A DNA stretch of 64,000 nucleotides, from the NCBI RefSeq assembly GCF_042685265.1, contig NZ_JBHUMX010000041.1; one strand, given 5' to 3'. A program made the translations under genes and the position numbers. Below, in pieces: positions 54,811 to 63,386 of this stretch (the stretch's first letter is position 1; every line of letters starts with the position of its first letter). Below the pieces are notes generated by a model. The model was not told the DNA's origin and made no database searches. It saw only the letters and a program-made list of their open reading frames with translations. Source of the stretch: Oceanobacillus_B kapialis. GTDB lineage: Bacteria; Bacillota; Bacilli; Bacillales; Amphibacillaceae.

Positions 54811-55294
54811 TGAGCCCAGCTATGCGCAGATATGTTAAATACGGACTAATTCTATTCCTAAGTGTTGCACTAATTTTATTCACACAGGAACTTAAACTTC
54901 TGAAAAATCCTGAATCTACCCCTGTGACTGGCATGACGTTAGCGGGGCTTGGTGTCTTGTGGCTATTTTCCATGATTGGAATTCTTATTTCCGACTTTCT
55001 GCAAAAATCTCCGGTCAAATTTATTCGCGATTTTCCGATCCTTGGCTGGGTACGATCACGTCGTTAGTTTTATGCCTGATCTCAGACTTTTTCGTGCAGG
55101 CAATTCAAGCAGTGGACTTTCTTTCCATTACAACACCAATTCTTACGTTCGCTGGAATTTCTGTTGCCAATCGTCTTGTGGACTTGCGTAATACATCCTG
55201 GAAGGTTGCGATTGTAGCTGTCTTCGTTTTCACCGGAACCTATGCTGGGAGTGCCTTGCTTGCACAGCTTGGATTATTACTTTCTGGAAATTAA
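54810..55294 (+). pseudogene. DUF3100 partner membrane protein, frameshifted
   Basis: The first frame runs from MSPAMRRYVKYG to FPILGWV and then RSRR-stop at 55067. The next frame continues at about 55051 with TITSLVLCLISDFFVQ and ends LLLSGN at 55294. Joining them gives about 160 residues with five helices, which fits one membrane protein. One missing base after GGGTA near 55050 explains it. Recent decay or a sequencing error; apart from the break both halves are intact. Confidence 0.8.
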
Positions 55295-55301
55295 GGCATA
55301 G

Positions 55302-55337
55302 AAAAAATCCGCTACCATTACGGTGCGGATTTTTTTG
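55302..55337. terminator. Convergent terminator
   Basis: AAAAAATCCGC and GCGGATTTTTT pair around TACCATTACGGT. Confidence 0.88.
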
Positions 55338-55347
55338 TATGGTGCTA

Positions 55348-55731
55348 TCAACTTTTCCGAAAAAGGCACATAAGGCCTGCAATGAGGTAGAGAATACACT
55401 GAAATGCTACCCCGGTAAATAAAAGCCAGCTACTAATCACAGCTGATGCAATAAACAAACCACCAGCTAGCTTAGCATTGCTTTTCACCTTAATAATGGC
55501 AATAATCCCCAATATAAAACTAATGACAAAGCTAAGGACTAGCAGCCATAATAAGTTATTTGCTATATATAGGATGTTGGAAACGATATCCCACTCTACA
55601 CTGTCGATGGATTCTCCAAACCAGCCTATGCCCGAATTTACCAGTAAAATAATACCTGTTCCTAAAATAGCTACTAAGAAATCCATAATGACAGCGACGA
55701 CACCTAATACTCTTTCAATGGTCCGATTCAT
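55348..55731 (-). CDS. DUF4064-like membrane protein
   Basis: 127 residues starting MNRTIERVLGVV at 55731, chosen for AGGGAGGAGGAAC before it. Four hydrophobic segments (about 8-30, 52-72, 76-90 and 97-122), with the pattern RTIERVLG at the start and a closing LYLIAGLMCLFRK that suit the DUF4064 family. Function unknown. Confidence 0.65.
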   Translation of the reverse strand: MNRTIERVLGVVAVIMDFLVAILGTGIILLVNSGIGWFGESIDSVEWDIVSNILYIANNLLWLLVLSFVISFILGIIAIIKVKSNAKLAGGLFIASAVISSWLLFTGVAFQCILYLIAGLMCLFRKS

Positions 55732-55878
55732 TTTGTTCCTCCTCCCTTGCATGTGTGAATCTAATATCCTGTACGGAATAATTGCTACATTGGTTTCAAA
55801 TTTCCCGACTTAAATGGGATTTAAACAGAAATGAAGGAAAGTGGCGCACACAGAATTGAGCCCTGTAAAAATGCACTA

Positions 55879-56385
55879 TTATATTCTTTCCAAAACAGAT
55901 CTTACAAATTCCGTTTTTTCCTCGGCATATTTGTGCTTATTATGCTTATTTGCATTCGATAATTGAATTTTTAGTTCCTCATAGTCTCTTTTTGCATCCT
56001 GATTGTTCCGTAAATAATCTCTAAACATTAATTGCTCCATTAAAAATCTACTTCCCTTTTCGTACATATGAATTTGATGCGTTCTTGGTTCACCCTTATT
56101 GAAATAATGTCGTTCTGGCAAAATGTTTGTCCCTCTATAAGCATAACCCAGGCTCTCTAAGTGGCTAACACAGTGCCCACCATCATGGAAGTCATGAAGG
56201 ACTACAGCAATATCAATAATTGGTTTGGCGCTGATTCCTTCTACTGCAGTGCTACCTATGTGGTGGATCTCAAGGATATACTGCTGCAGCCCTTGTTGAA
56301 TTTTTTCCTTCTCTAATTGAAATTCCTGTTGCCAAGTATGAGTCCAAGGTGCTAAAAATACCTCGCCTTTTGGTAGACCGAGCAT
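55879..56385 (-). CDS. GrpB family protein (UPF0157)
   Basis: 168 residues, nucleotidyltransferase-like fold family. Diagnostic stretch: EIHHIGSTAVEGISAKPIIDI in the centre, then HYFNKGEPRTHQIHMYE and LMFRDYLRNN. Start at 56385 with GGGAGAAGATAAC; an ATG 18 nt upstream is weaker. Biochemical role not established. Upstream of it is a small membrane gene on the same strand. Confidence 0.9.
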   Translation of the reverse strand: MLGLPKGEVFLAPWTHTWQQEFQLEKEKIQQGLQQYILEIHHIGSTAVEGISAKPIIDIAVVLHDFHDGGHCVSHLESLGYAYRGTNILPERHYFNKGEPRTHQIHMYEKGSRFLMEQLMFRDYLRNNQDAKRDYEELKIQLSNANKHNKHKYAEEKTEFVRSVLERI

Positions 56386-56418
56386 GTTATCTTCTCCCTT
56401 CATTTCTCTTCCATCCTG

Positions 56419-56826
56419 CTATTCTTCTTTCATAAAAACTCCAACAAAAAACAAAACCAATCCTATTAAAAGAATTATGGGGAAGACAAAAAGCATCAAT
56501 AGTGCTCCCCAAGGCTTCTCTTCAATTCGGGCATAGCTCATACCGATAGAATAAGCTAATGGAAAAGAAATGGGTATAATAAGCAAAGTTCCCCAGATCT
56601 TGTATTTCGTTTTATTAGATTTCCCCTTGCTAAGTAAGCTTGCTAAAATCACGGTTAATAGCGTGATGACGTATCCTAAAGTAATTGGAGAAAGATAGAA
56701 GTCTTCTTGAGCCAGCCAATGATCGTTATCTACAACAAAAATAAAAAATCTGACCCATGCTATTGTAAAATAAACTAATGAGATAACAAGAACAGAAATT
56801 AGAACATCATATACGTTTTTGCTCAT
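56419..56826 (-). CDS. Hypothetical four-helix membrane protein
   Basis: 135 residues. Hydrophobic helices near 8-30, 48-64, 75-95 and 105-132, a charged loop SKGKSNKTKYK between helices 2 and 3, and a short acidic end. GAAAGGAG precedes the ATG. No family recognised. Lies 33 nt upstream of the GrpB gene and likely shares its transcript. Confidence 0.6.
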   Translation of the reverse strand: MSKNVYDVLISVLVISLVYFTIAWVRFFIFVVDNDHWLAQEDFYLSPITLGYVITLLTVILASLLSKGKSNKTKYKIWGTLLIIPISFPLAYSIGMSYARIEEKPWGALLMLFVFPIILLIGLVLFFVGVFMKEE

Positions 56827-56968
56827 TATGTAACTCCTTTCGCTTTAAGGTAGCTAGCGTTCTTACCAACAACTAGTGAATGTTGTGGCGAATATTTGTA
56901 ATAAACTGGAACGTACTTAAAGCGTTTTTTAATTTATCCTTGAGTAGTTTCCATTTTGAATAAAGCAC

Positions 56969-57349
56969 TTAATCGCTGCTGCTTTTAACTTCTATCTTAT
57001 CTGTAAATCTTACAGGCGGGTCTGATTCTCCTTCACCATCATAATAACCAACTATTGTTTTACCTACAGCCAAGTTCAATTCCTCGTATTTTTCCTCGGT
57101 GACAACATAGAAGGCACCATTATTTTCTTGTGCTAGTTTAATTAATTCTTCTCTTGTCTTATTAAGAACATTTGTATTCTCCAAACTAGGTAAAGTCAAT
57201 AGGAGATAATCTCCTTCAAAGGTATCCGACTTTTCTATATGAACGATGACACCTTCTTCCCTAATTTCTTCCGAAGCGCTTTCATTATTCTGTTCCCCAC
57301 AAGCTCCCAACATCACAATAACTAACATAAAAGCTACCACTCTTATCAA
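56969..57349 (-). CDS. DUF3221-like lipoprotein
   Basis: About 126 residues from a TTG at 57349 with GGGAGGTG just before it (an in-frame ATG lies 30 nt upstream). The signal sequence ends in MLGACG, a lipobox. The mature part holds EGVIVHIEKSDT, then an OB-like beta domain with LAVGKTIVGYYDGEGESDPP, as in DUF3221 proteins of Bacillus. Function unknown; membrane-anchored on the outer face. Confidence 0.72.
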   Translation of the reverse strand: MIRVVAFMLVIVMLGACGEQNNESASEEIREEGVIVHIEKSDTFEGDYLLLTLPSLENTNVLNKTREELIKLAQENNGAFYVVTEEKYEELNLAVGKTIVGYYDGEGESDPPVRFTDKIEVKSSSD

Positions 57350-57554
57350 CTTATACACCTCCCAATTGATCCTGGACATTTCGGTGAATAACTTGTTGTA
57401 TCTCTATTTTAACATTATTTCATTGGAACTGATTTAATACGGTAGGATATGTAATTTTGCAATTGGCCACGACACAGATGCAATGTAAAGCACCCTTGAC
57501 GTTAAGCGAACTTTACATATACAATGGACTTATCATATAAGGGAAGTGAAAGGA

Positions 57555-57758
57555 TTGAAAAATAATCTTAAACAAATTCGGGAAACCAATCACTATTCCC
57601 AAGAACGCTTAGCAAAGGAACTAGGTGTTTCCAGACAAACCATCATTTCAATTGAAAAAGGAAGATACAATCCTTCTCTCCCCCTAGCCTTAAAGATTGG
57701 GAGAATTTTTAATGTCTATTTGGAAGATGTTTTTCTATTAGAAGACGAGGAGGGGTAA
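57555..57758 (+). CDS. XRE-family HTH regulator (YozG-like)
   Basis: About 67 residues: a Cro/CI-type helix-turn-helix, ERLAKELGVSRQTIISIEKGRYNPSLPLALKIG, and a short acidic end LLEDEEG. The start is a TTG at 57555 or the GTG 9 nt earlier; AAGGGA upstream serves either. Only 2 nt separate it from the next gene, and three membrane proteins follow, an arrangement typical of HTH-plus-membrane operons in bacilli. Confidence 0.85.
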   Translation: MKNNLKQIRETNHYSQERLAKELGVSRQTIISIEKGRYNPSLPLALKIGRIFNVYLEDVFLLEDEEG

Positions 57759-57760
57759 TT

Positions 57761-58135
57761 GTGTATAATCGACTAGCTTTTTTAGTCGCAGGAAGTCTGT
57801 TTACGATGATGGGGATTTTTCTGGCAGTCATGGCGTTTATGGTTAAAGCTGCTCCAGTACCCCAAACCTATACCGTTTTTTCAATGGCTATTATGTGTTT
57901 CTGCTTAAGTTACTTATTTCCACAATTCATTCAGAAGGATGAAAGAATGAAGTTAATCCGGCAGAAGGGAATGTTTTTCTCCTTTTTTGCATTCTTAATT
58001 TATTCGGCTCTTTTTACCACACTTCTTCATTTTGAGATCATTCATCTATCCGCATTAGAAGCCATCTCGATTTTAACCGCATTAATGATTAGTACCGTAT
58101 TTATTTCATGGGTGGTTTTAGCACGAATATATTAA
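57761..58135 (+). CDS. Hypothetical membrane protein, HTH operon gene 2
   Basis: 124 residues from GTG at 57761 with GAGGAGGGG upstream. Four hydrophobic helices, with a basic loop QKDERMKLIRQKG between helices 2 and 3; this charged motif resembles DERMKxIRxKG loops seen in small Bacillus membrane proteins next to YozG-type regulators. Function unknown. Confidence 0.7.
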   Translation: MYNRLAFLVAGSLFTMMGIFLAVMAFMVKAAPVPQTYTVFSMAIMCFCLSYLFPQFIQKDERMKLIRQKGMFFSFFAFLIYSALFTTLLHFEIIHLSALEAISILTALMISTVFISWVVLARIY

Positions 58136-58150
58136 GAAGGAGGGGCGCTG

Positions 58151-58330
58151 ATGCAACAGTATTTTTCCATCATTTTGTTTATAGTCGGCTTTGCTTTTTT
58201 CTACCTATTTATTCGTAAAGATGTGGATGAGGAGAAAAGAATGACGAAAAAGGGATTTGTAAAATTTTTAAGCGTAATGGTCCTCCTCTTTTTAATAACA
58301 TTCTCCCTTGTCTTTCTTATGGAACGATAA
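58151..58330 (+). CDS. Hypothetical two-helix membrane protein, HTH operon gene 3
   Basis: 59 residues from ATG at 58151 after GAAGGAGGGGC. Helix 1 is YFSIILFIVGFAFFYLF and helix 2 is LSVMVLLFLITFSLVFL, with RKDVDEEKRMTKKG between. It lies 15 nt after the preceding gene. No family recognised. The strong binding site and tight spacing make it real. Confidence 0.68.
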   Translation: MQQYFSIILFIVGFAFFYLFIRKDVDEEKRMTKKGFVKFLSVMVLLFLITFSLVFLMER

Positions 58331-58412
58331 CAAGGCAAGCAGGATTTCCGTTATGCTGTGCAGAATTTATATGACGATGGGAAAGTTTTACTTAGAAAAA
58401 GGGGTGAATGTA

Positions 58413-58982
58413 TTGGAAGGTTTGCTAATTGGATTGCCTGACATGTTGATCTTTATTATTTTATATGGCTCTCTTGCATTGGGGGTCTTTATCACCGTTA
58501 AATTAGTAAAAGGCTTCATCACAACAAAACAAATTAACAATCGCATGCTCCTTATCGCCTTAGTATTTAATGTACTCAATTTTTATCTTATCTATGATTT
58601 GATGACGACCCCACCAGAAATCACTTCAGGAAATGGCAACCCATTCATCCCAAATATCCTAATTTCTTTCTTTCTATTTATCTCTTTTTGTGTTGTTTTT
58701 TCGCTCAAAGTAATGAATATTCTAGTTATGAAGAAAGTTTGGCTAAGTCTATTATTCATTGTGGCAGCGATCGCGATAAGTTGGTATTCCGTTATTTCTC
58801 AATTGGATTTTGTCTTCGCCATAAAAGAAGCGCTTTACTATCCAATCGGCAGTTGGTTGAGTTGGTGGAAAAGCATCCATTTAAATTCTTTATACTTTAA
58901 TTCCTACACCTTTTTGTTGGGAATTAGTGTCTCTTGTTTGTTTGCGGGTGTTTTTGTGTTGGTTAGGAAGCGGTTTGTGTAG
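58413..58982 (+). CDS. Hypothetical membrane protein, HTH operon gene 4
   Basis: About 189 residues from a TTG at 58413 after AAAGGGGTG. The frame is open 105 nt further upstream, overlapping gene 3, but that part has no binding site. Five hydrophobic segments separated by short loops such as TPPEITSGNGNPFIPN. No family recognised. End of the XRE-led unit. Confidence 0.6.
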   Translation: MEGLLIGLPDMLIFIILYGSLALGVFITVKLVKGFITTKQINNRMLLIALVFNVLNFYLIYDLMTTPPEITSGNGNPFIPNILISFFLFISFCVVFSLKVMNILVMKKVWLSLLFIVAAIAISWYSVISQLDFVFAIKEALYYPIGSWLSWWKSIHLNSLYFNSYTFLLGISVSCLFAGVFVLVRKRFV

Positions 58983-59054
58983 ATGTAATTGTAATACCGA
59001 TTTTACATTGCAAAATGGGCTGTATGTTAACCAGCTTCCTTTGGTTATCCTTTA

Positions 59055-59104
59055 GGCCAGACGATGAAGCGAATTTTATGGAAACCTCGTTTCATCGTCC
59101 GGCC
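59055..59104. terminator. Large hairpin between convergent genes
   Basis: GGCCAGACGATGAA pairs with TTCATCGTCCGGCC (one bulge pair mismatched), then GTATATTTTTAT. Likely terminator for the plus-strand membrane operon and perhaps the minus-strand dipeptidase. Confidence 0.7.
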
Positions 59105-59148
59105 GTATATTTTTATAAAGAAATATTTTAATTCAAGCAATAAACTAG

Positions 59149-60552
59149 TCATTCCACCCAAAAAATCCTCGTCTCTCTCTGCTGGTTTCCTTCTTTATCT
59201 TCCACATGGAATGTCGCGACATGGAATTTTTCGTTCAATGGCTCTTCCATAGCAAATGACATTGTGGAGGTATCTGCATTGAATGTTGCCTGGTGAGAAA
59301 TGCCGTCCACAATGACTTTTAAGTTGTCCGGGTTAAGGTCGGTTCCGTCCTCTAATTGGATACTCGCAGACAATTTCGGGGTACGCTCACTTAACTGCTC
59401 TCCCATCTCAAATGCAGGCTCTATCTGCACACCTTTTATCATGGTTAGAGGATCTGCTTTTGCTTGGACTTCCTTTAACACCCGTAAAGTATTAAGCCCC
59501 ATAATTTTACTGATTTCTTCCTCAGAATAGCCTCTTTCCAAAAGTGCATCCTTTAATTTGCCTATTTCACTGGAATCCTTCAAATCACTTGGCAGCCTTG
59601 CTCCATCAAAGTCAGAACCAATTGCCACATGGTCCACGCCCATTATGTCAACTGCATGGTCAATATGGTCGACTACATCCGCCAGCGTCGCTTCACCTGA
59701 TTCGGTTAGAAATTCCGGGTAAAATACAATTCCAATCACACCACCATTCTCTTTTAATGCAAGCAACTGCTCATCTGTCAAATTACGTTGATGGTCCTTT
59801 AAGGCTTTTACTCCTGAATGAGTGGCGATAACAGGTGCATTGCTTGTTTCAATTACCTCCCAAAACGTGCTTTCAGCCATGTGAGAAACGTCAACCGCCA
59901 TCCCTAATCGATTCATCTCATTTATGACTTGAGCACCAAGCTCTGTGAGCCCGCCAGTTGAGGCAGTTTTGGCTGAATCATCGAAAACCTGATCCGCTCC
60001 TTCGCCAAGCGCGTTCGAATAATTCCACGTAAAGCCAATGGTCGTAACACCAAGATCTTTATATTGACGGGTTAATTCGAGTGCATTTTCTTCATTCAGC
60101 GAATACGCCCCTTCAATAGTAGGAACTGCAGCTATTTTCCCATTATGTACGGTAGAAAAAATCTCGGGAACATTGGAAGCTATTTGCAAATGGTCAGGAT
60201 TACTCTTTTCGGTTCCGTATAGAGCAGAGATTTGCGCAAGCGTGTGGCTTATACTTCGTGCATCATTCCCATAAAACCCCGGTGTATACGCAGCAAAAAA
60301 AGGAACGTTTAATCCCCCTTTCTGCAGCTTGGGGATATCCACAGCAAAATCTGTGTTTTGCCCGATATCTGTTGTCGGCATCCAAGTATTCGAATCTATT
60401 AATTGATACATTGTATCCTGATGCCCATCCACAATAAGCTCCTCACTTGGACGCATTAGCTCCCCTCCCCCATTAAAAGCGCTAAGCATTGCATTCGAAT
60501 TCGGAAGCAAAAGAATGATAGATAAGATGAGATAAAATAATTTCAGATTCAT
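59149..60552 (-). CDS. Membrane dipeptidase (M19), secreted
   Basis: 467 residues. Signal peptide 1-20. Renal-dipeptidase family metal sites: DGHQDT near residue 43, TIEGAYSL (bridging Glu), DVSHMAES, ATHSGVKAL then HQRN, and AIGSDFDG. The core ends near 370; about 95 further residues form a beta-rich, Ig-like domain (SASIQLEDGTDLNPDNLKV) absent from the minimal enzyme. The last residues FWVE end a beta strand. Cleaves dipeptides, perhaps D-amino-acid ones from the wall. GGAGGAAGCAATA precedes the ATG. Confidence 0.9.
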   Translation of the reverse strand: MNLKLFYLILSIILLLPNSNAMLSAFNGGGELMRPSEELIVDGHQDTMYQLIDSNTWMPTTDIGQNTDFAVDIPKLQKGGLNVPFFAAYTPGFYGNDARSISHTLAQISALYGTEKSNPDHLQIASNVPEIFSTVHNGKIAAVPTIEGAYSLNEENALELTRQYKDLGVTTIGFTWNYSNALGEGADQVFDDSAKTASTGGLTELGAQVINEMNRLGMAVDVSHMAESTFWEVIETSNAPVIATHSGVKALKDHQRNLTDEQLLALKENGGVIGIVFYPEFLTESGEATLADVVDHIDHAVDIMGVDHVAIGSDFDGARLPSDLKDSSEIGKLKDALLERGYSEEEISKIMGLNTLRVLKEVQAKADPLTMIKGVQIEPAFEMGEQLSERTPKLSASIQLEDGTDLNPDNLKVIVDGISHQATFNADTSTMSFAMEEPLNEKFHVATFHVEDKEGNQQRETRIFWVE

Positions 60553-60626
60553 TGATATTGCTTCCTCCTTTGTTAGTGTGTATTTGTCTGGTTGATATTT
60601 TAATTAAATTTTATTGAGCTTTTGCT

Positions 60627-60835
60627 GCGTCTTCTTGCTGTGCTGGTGCGTCTGTTTGGATAGCTCTTGCGTCTCTTTGGCTGATGCTTGCGTCAGTTCC
60701 TACCGTTATCGCGTCACTTCCCGGCAGATCCGTGTAACGTTAGCCTATATGGTTTCACTTTTCAGCGACCACGTTTCACTTTCCAGCTCCCTCGTTTCAC
60801 TTTCCCGCCCTCACGTTTCACTTCCACGCTCTCCC
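60627..60835 (+). repeat. Family B 21-nt-period array, 10 units (B4)
   Basis: Units begin at 60627, 60648, 60669, 60690, 60711, 60732, 60752, 60773, 60794 and 60815; all steps are 21 nt except one of 20. The first five carry GCGTCWSTT-like cores and the last four GTTTCACTT; the one between is degenerate. So two subtypes are joined head to tail in one register. It lies between the dipeptidase start and the 3' end of the SDR. No other signal in 60553-60884. Confidence 0.82.
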
Positions 60836-60884
60836 CATTCGCCTGCCACGTTGCACTCCACTTCAATCGCCTACCTCTTCACCA

Positions 60885-61661
60885 TCATCTCAACAAGGAC
60901 TCCGCTCCGTCAATAAACAATTCAGTACCTGTTATGTGGCTTGCTTGATCGGATAGGAGGAAGTGCACCAAATCTGCTACTTGTTCAGGCTTGCCTGCAC
61001 CATGTTCGAGTGGCTGCGAGCCTTCTGGAAATTCAACTGGAATTTGTACCTTTTTTAATTTATCTTTTTCTGGGAATGTGTTTTCTCCAATATTCGTTTC
61101 AATCGCACCAGGGCAGATGATATTTACGCGAATGCCATATTCAGCAAGCTCTAATGCGGCCATTTTTCCAAAAGCCATCTGCCCAGCTTTGGAGGAGCTG
61201 TAAGCACTCATGCCAAAACCTGTAAAGGTGCGATTTCCATTGATTGAGCTTGTGATCACAATACTGCCCCCATGCTGTTTCATAGGAGGGATCGCATACT
61301 TCACCGCTAAAAAAGTGCTTCGTAAATTTGTTGCCAAGGTCGTGTCCCACTCGTCTGGGTCGAGATCCTCGATGGGTGCAATGCTGCCATTAATGCCGGC
61401 ATTCGCAAACACTGCATCTAATCGGTCCCATTTCCAAATCACCTTTCGGACGCTCCTCTCCATTTCATCTGGATTGGAAACATCCGCCTCCACAGCGATC
61501 GCATCCCCGCCCATTTCCTCGATTTCCTGTTGTACGGCATCAATGTTCTCCTTGTGAAGATCAAATAATGCCACCTTTGCTCCCGCTTGGGCAAGACGCA
61601 GCGCAGATGCCCGGCCAATTCCTGAACCAGCACCTGTGATGATCGCAACTTTATTATTCAT
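60885..61661 (-). CDS. Short-chain dehydrogenase/reductase
   Basis: 258-residue classical SDR: TGAGSGIG cofactor motif, NAG, Ser and Tyr-Lys in SSINGNRTFTGFGMSAYSSSKAGQ (catalytic Tyr in SAYSSSK) and C-terminal TGTELFIDGAESL. AAAGGTGG precedes the ATG. Substrate unknown. Single gene with array B4 on its 3' side. Confidence 0.92.
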   Translation of the reverse strand: MNNKVAIITGAGSGIGRASALRLAQAGAKVALFDLHKENIDAVQQEIEEMGGDAIAVEADVSNPDEMERSVRKVIWKWDRLDAVFANAGINGSIAPIEDLDPDEWDTTLATNLRSTFLAVKYAIPPMKQHGGSIVITSSINGNRTFTGFGMSAYSSSKAGQMAFGKMAALELAEYGIRVNIICPGAIETNIGENTFPEKDKLKKVQIPVEFPEGSQPLEHGAGKPEQVADLVHFLLSDQASHITGTELFIDGAESLLR

Positions 61662-61734
61662 ATGGGTATACCACCTTTTTTATAGGGAGTATACCCGTAT
61701 GAAAAAAGATGTATGTATAAAATGAGGCACTCCT

Positions 61735-62262
61735 TTAATCTGTCCTCAATCTAGCATACATCGCCAAGTCTACAAATTCACCTTTTGCTTTTTCAGCATC
61801 ACGCAAGGTCCCCTCAAATATAAAACCGAGCTTTTGTAACAAGCGAATGGAATTTCTATTTTGCGGTTCTACTTTTGCCTCTATACGATGCATATCCAAT
61901 TCTGTAAAAGCATAGTTCACCAGCGTACGGATCGCTTCAGTGGCGTAGCCCTTCCCCCAATGCTCCTTGGCCAGTTCATAGCCAAGCTCTGTTTTTTGAT
62001 TGGTAAAATCAAGGACATTATAACCACAGCTGCCAATAATCTTTCCACTACCCTTTAAACGTATCGTATATCGTTGTGCCTTCATCTCTTCAGCCAGACT
62101 TGTTAAAAGGCGGATCATTTCCCTTGCCTGTGCTACATCTTTAAAGGCAGGTATGTTCATGAACTCGGTAACAGCAGGATCTGACCATAAAGCAAACAAA
62201 CCATCCGTATCGCTATCGTGCATCTTTTTTAATGTTAAACGTTCTGTCGTAAGGTCTTTCAT
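61735..62262 (-). CDS. GNAT N-acetyltransferase (RimJ/RimL-like)
   Basis: 175 residues from ATG at 62262 with GGAGGAAG upstream. Acetyl-CoA-binding region ELAKEHWGKGYATEAIRTLVNYAF, then HRIEAKVEPQNRNSIRLLQKLGFIFEGTLRDA, typical of the ribosomal-protein/Ala acetyltransferase group. Actual acceptor unknown. Confidence 0.9.
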   Translation of the reverse strand: MKDLTTERLTLKKMHDSDTDGLFALWSDPAVTEFMNIPAFKDVAQAREMIRLLTSLAEEMKAQRYTIRLKGSGKIIGSCGYNVLDFTNQKTELGYELAKEHWGKGYATEAIRTLVNYAFTELDMHRIEAKVEPQNRNSIRLLQKLGFIFEGTLRDAEKAKGEFVDLAMYARLRTD

Positions 62263-62383
62263 CAATTTCTTCCTCCATTTTTTTTAGTATATGAGAGTAG
62301 AATATTGATATCTGCGCATCACTCATTCCCTTCAGAGGTTTTCTTTATTATATAATTTTCCTGCTACGTTTTGCACGAAAAAA

Positions 62384-62414
62384 AGAGAAGGCCACGATGA
62401 CCTTCTCCGTTTTT
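62384..62414 (-). terminator. Terminator of the acetoin reductase gene
   Basis: GAGAAGG and CCTTCTC pair around CCACGATGA; minus-strand TTTTTTTCG follows. Confidence 0.88.
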
Positions 62415-62428
62415 ATTAGAAGAAATAA

Positions 62429-63199
62429 TTAGTGCACTTCAATACCACCATCAATGTTGATAGCTTGTCCTGTCATATAATCTGAATCAGATGACGCAAG
62501 ATAAGAAACTAAGTTTGCTACGTCTTCTGGAGTTTGAGAACGCTCTAGTGGAATGCCGTTTACTTGTTGCTGCCAAGCTTCGCCTTCTTTAAGGCCTTTA
62601 TATTCGACCATTCCTTTGTCAATGCGATCCCACATGCCTGTGCCAACGATACCTGGGCAATACGCATTTACTTTAATGTTAAACTGAGCAAGCTCTTTAG
62701 CAGAAACTTGAGTTAGTCCGTGAACAGCGAACTTCGTTGCAGAATATGCGCCTAGTAATTCGAATGCTGTTTTCCCAGCAATACTGCAGGCATTGATGAT
62801 TTTACCGCCATTTTCCTGTTCTTTCATCTGTTTTGCAGCTGCCTGTATGCCATAAACTGTACCATACACATTAACATTAAAGATTTTGTCCAGACTCTCT
62901 GGCTTGATATCCTCGACTGCTTCCACCTGATCAATTCCAGCATTGTTAATAAACACATCGACTGAACCAAATTTATCAACCGCTTTCTTAACTAGATCGA
63001 ATTGATCCTCTTGCTTAGCCACATTTCCTTCTACTGCAATGGCCTCAATATTATTCTTTTTAAATTCTTCTACCGTTTCCTGGGCGAGGTCAATATTCAT
63101 GTCATTGATCACAATATTAAACCCGTCATTGCCAAGTCGCTCGGCAATCCCTTTCCCGATACCTTGTGCTCCGCCTGTAATGACTGCTACTTTACTCAT
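62429..63199 (-). CDS. budC: Diacetyl/acetoin reductase ((S)-acetoin forming), SDR
   Basis: 256-residue SDR of the BudC/ButA type, reducing diacetyl to acetoin and acetoin to butanediol. TGGAQGIGKGIAERL cofactor motif, NNAGIDQ, Ser in INACSIAG, catalytic GAYSATKFAV, and the subfamily stretch YCPGIVGTGMWDRID. Start at 63199 (MSKVAVI) with AAAGGTGG; an ATG 9 nt upstream is possible. Links with the two butanediol dehydrogenases at 47.5-49.8 kb. Confidence 0.85.
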   Translation of the reverse strand: MSKVAVITGGAQGIGKGIAERLGNDGFNIVINDMNIDLAQETVEEFKKNNIEAIAVEGNVAKQEDQFDLVKKAVDKFGSVDVFINNAGIDQVEAVEDIKPESLDKIFNVNVYGTVYGIQAAAKQMKEQENGGKIINACSIAGKTAFELLGAYSATKFAVHGLTQVSAKELAQFNIKVNAYCPGIVGTGMWDRIDKGMVEYKGLKEGEAWQQQVNGIPLERSQTPEDVANLVSYLASSDSDYMTGQAINIDGGIEVH

Positions 63200-63386
63200 A
63201 TATACCACCTTTTCTAAAATTTTCTATGTAGTGTTTCTACCCTAGGACTAAAAACGCAAAACATCTTGTGAATAATCCATTTAAATAAATGATTCGGTGT
63301 AAAGTCCTCAAAAGGAGTTTTTGAATAGATCCGACCTAAATAGAACACCTTAGAATTAGTAACCTAATTAGATTGGAGTTTGCTCT

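Noticed and set aside
59300..59831. Plus-strand ORFs of 76 and 95 codons
   Set aside because: Antisense to the M19 dipeptidase, which has complete metal-site motifs.
60614..60948. Two plus-strand ORFs of 86-100 codons over array B4
   Set aside because: Product of the 21-nt repeats plus antisense to the SDR end; no binding site.
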